Part shown: in pieces, positions 35,057 to 37,554 of the stretch
Layout: each line of letters opens with the position of its first letter
Position numbering within the stretch: position 1 is the stretch's first letter
Assembly (NCBI GenBank): GCA_022844165.1
Contig: JALHMH010000042.1
Coordinates: 1-37,554 of the forward strand
Reading direction: 5' to 3'
DNA length: 37,554 bases
DNA from: Lysobacterales bacterium
GTDB lineage: Bacteria > Pseudomonadota > Gammaproteobacteria > Xanthomonadales > SZUA-5
Notes under the pieces: model-generated
The model's database searches: none
Told to the model about the DNA's origin: nothing
What the model saw: only the letters and a program-made list of their open reading frames with translations
Made by a program: the position numbers and the translations under genes

Positions 35057-35248
35057 TCACTCCTTCTCAAGCCCAGCTTGCTTCAACGCGCTGTTGAGTG
35101 TGCCGGGCGGAACTTCGACACTGGGTCTGCCGGCAACAGTGACCGTACCCGGCTTCGAAGGATGATGAAACTGCCGGTGACTTCCCTTTTGTCGCACCTG
35201 GCGCCAACCATCTGCTTCAATAAGCGCTATGAGGTCTTTGACTTTCAT
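35057..35248 (-). CDS. hicA: HicA-family mRNA interferase toxin
   Basis: A 63-residue double-stranded-RNA-binding-fold toxin that cleaves mRNA. The catalytic histidine H24 sits in KGSHRQFHHP, with the typical MKVKDLIALIEADGWRQVRQ start and VTVAGRPSVEVPPGTLNSALKQAG. Full length and apparently intact. The gene order toxin then antitoxin is usual for hicAB. It begins 31 bases from attC site 2, so toxin, antitoxin and attC 1 form a compact cassette of about 500 bp. Such toxin-antitoxin cassettes are known to stabilise chromosomal integron arrays. Confidence 0.92.
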   Translation of the reverse strand: MKVKDLIALIEADGWRQVRQKGSHRQFHHPSKPGTVTVAGRPSVEVPPGTLNSALKQAGLEKE

Positions 35249-35279
35249 GCGGCAAGAATGGCACAGCTTACTTTCCTAT

Positions 35280-35348
35280 GCCCAACGTTTGAATTCAGCC
35301 GACCGGACGGCGCAGCCGGCCAGGGTCGGCTGCAATGAGAGGTTGAAC
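35280..35348 (-). other. attC site 2 (69 bp)
   Basis: It runs from GCCCAAC (35280-35286) to GTTGAAC (35342-35348). Paired arms CAGCCGACC and GGTCGGCTG form the L-box stem, and a second stem follows in the loop. The GTTGAAC end is the first seven bases of the 117-bp direct repeat. Confidence 0.85.
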
Positions 35349-35458
35349 GAAGCCGCTACGCGGAGAAGTGGTCTTCGGGATGAGGATTGCGGCGTAATCT
35401 TCACGGGCATTCCTTCGCGGACCGGGGGAGTGATTGTGCCTTCAACCGTGAGGAATGA
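35342..35458 (+). repeat. 117-bp direct repeat, copy 1, abutting attC 2
   Basis: Identical at every base to 37438-37554, where the window ends. The identity begins exactly at the GTTGAAC core of an attC in both places; the bases before it differ. It contains short hairpins (CCGC/GCGG, GAAG/CTTC) near its attC end. It lies directly before the start codon of the recombinase fragment and is probably the left end of a mobile element. Confidence 0.9.
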
Positions 35459-35463
35459 CTACC

Positions 35464-35577
35464 ATGACAGGCTTGTCCGACGAACAAGATCGTGCGCGCT
35501 TTGATGCGCTGTATCAGTGCCACCTGAAGCACCTCAAACTCAAGGGTTTGCAGCCCAAGACCATCGATGCCTGTGCG
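35464..35577 (+). pseudogene. Tyrosine recombinase, N-terminal fragment
   Basis: From ATG at 35464, MTGLSDEQDRARFDALYQ and CHLKHLKLKGLQPKTIDAC look like the N-terminal core-binding (SAM-like) region of a phage-type integrase, of the kind also seen next to IS91-like transposases. After about residue 38 the homology stops and the reading frame enters an opposing cassette gene. The catalytic R-H-R-Y domain is absent. A full-length version may follow the second copy of the 117-bp repeat just beyond the window. Confidence 0.65.
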
Positions 35578-35789
35578 ACACCATCAATGTTGTTAAAGAT
35601 CAGGAAGTTGCCTAGGTCCGATGCGCCACGCATATTCGCGGCGGTGAGTACGGAGTTGGGCTCAATTCGCTCCTCTACCCAGCGCGGGACCTCTTCTGGC
35701 TCCTGAAAGATCGCGTTCTTCGCGGAGTCCGGATCACCGCGATAGACGATCTCAAGTTCGTATTGCGATGAACCGGGCGGCAGGTGCAT
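35578..35789 (-). pseudogene. Truncated cassette gene of unknown function
   Basis: It starts eight bases from attC 3, with MHLPPGSSQYELEIVYRGDP, then SAKNAIFQEPEEVPRWVEER and MRGASDLGNFLIFNNIDG. The frame then runs into the recombinase fragment and stops at 35514, so the true C-terminus is lost. I recognise no family. Compact spacing to attC marks it as a cassette gene. Confidence 0.6.
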
Positions 35790-35796
35790 TTGTGAG

Positions 35797-35863
35797 GCCT
35801 AACGTTCGAATTCACCGGCCTGGGCGGCTTTTCGCGCAGGTCCCGTGGAATGATGGGTTGGGC
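35797..35863 (-). other. attC site 3 (67 bp)
   Basis: GCCTAAC (35797-35803) to GTTGGGC (35857-35863). Inner arms (ttcaccggcctg against caggtcccgtggaa) pair with bulges. The stop codon of the minus-strand gene at 35864 touches its edge, typical of cassettes. Confidence 0.8.
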
Positions 35864-36391
35864 CTATTCGGGGCCGAGCGTGACATGCCAAGCAAAACAA
35901 TTTGCTAACCGTTCCGGAATGCCTGATGCGTTCTGTTTCACCCACTCGGCCACCTCACTGGTTTCGAAGATCGTTGCGGCGCCACTCCACGCGGCCAGCG
36001 GTTTGGCGCCCCTGATCGGGTTCTCTGAATAGAAGAAGTAGGGGCTATCCCCAACACTCGCATCGGAGAACACGATATACCAACCATCGCTCTTAAACGA
36101 CGCGAACACGGACACCTTCTTCAGCCTCTGCTGTTTGGCGATTGCGACCTCAAGCCGAGCCTGTTGCTCAGCCGTTAGCCCGCGGCTAACGCCAGCGCAT
36201 GGAGTTGCATTGACCCACGCAATCGACTGCTCATATTGCCGCTGGGTGATGTCCTTGTTTCGAAGCGCCTCGGCAAGAGTTTTCTCCAAGCGAGCCTTGT
36301 CTTCGGCGGAAAGCGGAGGTTCGGTCGGACCATGGTCGGCCCAAGCAGCAAGGGTAGTTCCAAGCAGCAGGGTAGCCAGCAAGCGCTTCAT
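35864..36391 (-). CDS. Exported cassette protein of unknown function
   Basis: A 175-residue protein with a signal peptide (MKRLLATLLLGTTLAAWA, cleavage near residue 18). A charged helical region (LSAEDKARLEKTLAEALRNK) is followed by a beta-rich half (VSVFASFKSDGWYIVFSD). Two cysteines remain in the mature part. No family recognised. The start at 36391 is the one that gives a signal peptide; the open frame continues to 36478 but crosses an attC end. Intact, in a cassette between the attC 4 half-site and attC 3. Confidence 0.75.
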   Translation of the reverse strand: MKRLLATLLLGTTLAAWADHGPTEPPLSAEDKARLEKTLAEALRNKDITQRQYEQSIAWVNATPCAGVSRGLTAEQQARLEVAIAKQQRLKKVSVFASFKSDGWYIVFSDASVGDSPYFFYSENPIRGAKPLAAWSGAATIFETSEVAEWVKQNASGIPERLANCFAWHVTLGPE

Positions 36392-36397
36392 GAATAG

Positions 36398-36423
36398 GCC
36401 CAACGTTGGAGGTGAGGCGGCGC
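36398..36423 (-). other. attC 4, only one end recognisable
   Basis: GCCCAAC at 36398-36404 followed by gttggaggtgaggcggcgc is a normal attC end, but no matching arm or GTTRRRY end is found in 36424-36507. The site looks truncated or decayed, so mobility of this cassette is doubtful. Confidence 0.5.
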
Positions 36424-36507
36424 ATTTTGAATTAGGAACATCGCCCTTCTGACGAGGTAGCCGCTTGACGACGAGCACAGTTGTCTCACGGTCGCTCCCT
36501 TCTCCGG

Positions 36508-36828
36508 CTACAAGTACGCAACATTCTTGATTAGTACAAGCTTGTCTTCCGCCAGGCCAGCAAGCTGTTCTTCCTGGATCCGGCCTTCCCGCAGTAGATG
36601 GCCAAAAACGAAAACCAACTGGGAGTATCGGTAGTCGTACTTCGCATCTATGTCTCGTTGTCGGGCCTCAAGGTGGGTGCGAACTTCCCACATCTCTTCA
36701 GGCTTCGCTGCTGCAGCAGCCATCGCCTTGAATTCAGCGAGCGTTTCGGCGAGTTCCGCCTCGAGCGCAAACTCGAACAATTTGCGCGACAGACTCTTCT
36801 CGGCATTTGACCACTTGAGGTGGTGCAT
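36508..36828 (-). CDS. Cassette protein of unknown function, helical
   Basis: A 106-residue protein, MHHLKWSNAEKSLSRKLFE onward, almost entirely helical and rich in Ala, Glu and Arg (AELAETLAEFKAMAAAAAKP). It has no signal peptide, membrane segment or cysteine. It resembles small uncharacterised proteins from cassette arrays but I cannot name a family. GGGAGG lies six bases before the ATG, a good ribosome site, unusual among these cassettes. Confidence 0.72.
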   Translation of the reverse strand: MHHLKWSNAEKSLSRKLFEFALEAELAETLAEFKAMAAAAAKPEEMWEVRTHLEARQRDIDAKYDYRYSQLVFVFGHLLREGRIQEEQLAGLAEDKLVLIKNVAYL

Positions 36829-36847
36829 CGAGGCCTCCCTTTGCGCC

Positions 36848-36937
36848 GCCTAACGCGCAGCCAAGCGGCCGCCGCTTAGCGGTGTTTGGTCGAAGCAACC
36901 CACTAGAGCGGCGGTCCGCTTGAGCATGATGATGGGC
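36848..36937 (-). other. attC site 5 (about 90 bp), one core diverged
   Basis: GCCTAAC at 36848-36854 is consensus; the other end reads GATGGGC (36931-36937) instead of GTTGGGC. Inner arms AAGCGGCCGCCGCT and AGCGGCGGTCCGCTT pair over about 14 bp around a 28-base loop that may be variable sequence. It is separated from the stop of the next gene by 73 bases. Confidence 0.6.
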
Positions 36938-37010
36938 AGCGGTGCTTTGCTTTTCAGATGCATTTATCCGCCTGACGCTGACGAATTGGCAAGTCTTGAG
37001 GTTCGAGCGC

Positions 37011-37373
37011 TCACGCCGGTGCTCTGCGCTGGGCGCATTGAGTCACATGAATTAAGAATGGTCTGAACAAGCGCTCGTAAGGTGGGATGAGAAGATTGTG
37101 AGGTACTGATTCGTCGAGCGATCTGGCGCTGGCTCTCGCGAGGGTCCAGTTGTCACGTCGGCCTACGAATGTGAATTTCCACCAAGCCCACTCGCCGGAT
37201 CGCATCAGTACAACATGCTCACCAAACACTTCTGTCTCGAAAGTGACGCCTGACAGAATCTCGTTAAGGCTCTCTTCGACAGGCTCGTTCGGGGGCATCG
37301 AGTACCGCTGCGACTTGACCGTCTCCCAATAGCATTGAACAAACCGTTCGGCGAATGACTCAAACGTCGCCAT
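37011..37373 (-). CDS. Cassette protein of unknown function
   Basis: A 120-residue protein, MATFESFAERFVQCYWETVK onward, with the segment HVVLMRSGEWAWWKFTFVGR. No signal peptide or clear motif; I do not recognise it. I start at MATFE because the longer frame (to 37400) begins inside attC 6. It is the first intact cassette gene seen from the right, so any array promoter would lie beyond the window. Confidence 0.7.
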   Translation of the reverse strand: MATFESFAERFVQCYWETVKSQRYSMPPNEPVEESLNEILSGVTFETEVFGEHVVLMRSGEWAWWKFTFVGRRDNWTLARASARSLDESVPHNLLIPPYERLFRPFLIHVTQCAQRRAPA

Positions 37374-37384
37374 GGTCGGATCCC

Positions 37385-37444
37385 GCCCAACGCCCAGCAT
37401 CAGCGGCGGCGCGCAGCGCCGTCCGCTGCATGCTGCTGTTGAAC
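37385..37444 (-). other. attC site 6 (60 bp)
   Basis: GCCCAAC (37385-37391) to GTTGAAC (37438-37444). Arms CAGCATCAGCGG and CCGCTGCATGCTG pair with one bulge, and CGGCGC/GCGCCG extends the stem. The right core is again the first seven bases of the 117-bp repeat. Confidence 0.87.
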
Positions 37445-37554
37445 GAAGCCGCTACGCGGAGAAGTGGTCTTCGGGATGAGGATTGCGGCGTAATCTTCAC
37501 GGGCATTCCTTCGCGGACCGGGGGAGTGATTGTGCCTTCAACCGTGAGGAATGA
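37438..37554 (+). repeat. 117-bp direct repeat, copy 2, reaching the window end
   Basis: Base-for-base identical to 35342-35458 and starting at the GTTGAAC core of attC 6. The window ends where the recombinase start would lie (five bases after copy 1 comes ATG), so a complete element may continue to the right. Confidence 0.9.

Noticed and set aside
35464..35577. The recombinase fragment as the integron integrase IntI
   Set aside because: Its N-terminus does not resemble IntI, and the IntI-specific region cannot be seen because only about 38 residues remain.
1..37554. tRNA or rRNA genes
   Set aside because: I saw no GTTCRANNC-type T-arm with matching acceptor stem and no rRNA-like stretch; a tRNAscan-SE run would settle this.

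Overview
The window looks like a GC-rich gammaproteobacterial chromosome, most likely from the Lysobacterales/Xanthomonadales. The support is mixed: clpB, pilD, accA-tilS and cysJIH are gammaproteobacterial housekeeping genes; two secreted S8 peptidases carry accessory C-termini of the kind common in that order (one ends LFANGFE); there are Rhs and Uma2 genes; and the right end is an integron cassette array. The order-level assignment is an inference.

Layout. 1-545: intergenic, filled mostly by a copy of a dispersed structured repeat. 546-7777: pilD; a translationally coupled pair (3-hydroxyisobutyrate-dehydrogenase-like enzyme, SGNH hydrolase); clpB with a sigma-32-like promoter; and a large membrane protein with a TPR-like tail. 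8144-14329: a secretion and regulation locus with a small exported protein, a 999-residue subtilase and, divergent from it, a one-component membrane regulator (winged helix, one membrane segment, TolB-like propeller). The two exported genes share a duplicated upstream block. 14463-16734: accA and tilS. 16815-22726: a tightly packed sulfate assimilation operon reading cysJ, cysI, cysH, then a fused ATP sulfurylase/APS kinase. 22903-24407: a coupled pair, a small CBU_0592-like membrane protein and an FAD/NAD(P)-binding protein. 24417-26284: two tandem copies and one inverted copy of the dispersed repeat around a lipoprotein and an SRPBCC protein. 26497-28335: an SLC13 permease. 28359-29526: decayed DNA (broken Uma2, two repeat copies, a second SLC13 3' end). 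29591-31816: a second S8 peptidase with a PA insert. 31936-33058: an orphan Rhs C-terminus and a lipoprotein. 33059-34778: transposase remnants and two perfect tandem duplications. 34779-37554: an integron cassette array with all cassette genes on the minus strand, including hicA-hicB.

Three things stand out. (1) An intergenic repeat of about 145-255 bp is present in at least seven full or partial copies. It is built of hairpins, and one stem shows a compensatory base-pair change between copies. One partial copy supplies the stop codon of tilS. (2) The cassette array holds attC sites with paired L boxes, and two identical 117-bp segments each begin exactly at an attC GTTGAAC core. One of them leads into the truncated start of a tyrosine recombinase, so an element that targets attC, or travels as a cassette, is likely. 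(3) The subtilase, the small exported protein and the membrane regulator look like one regulated unit.
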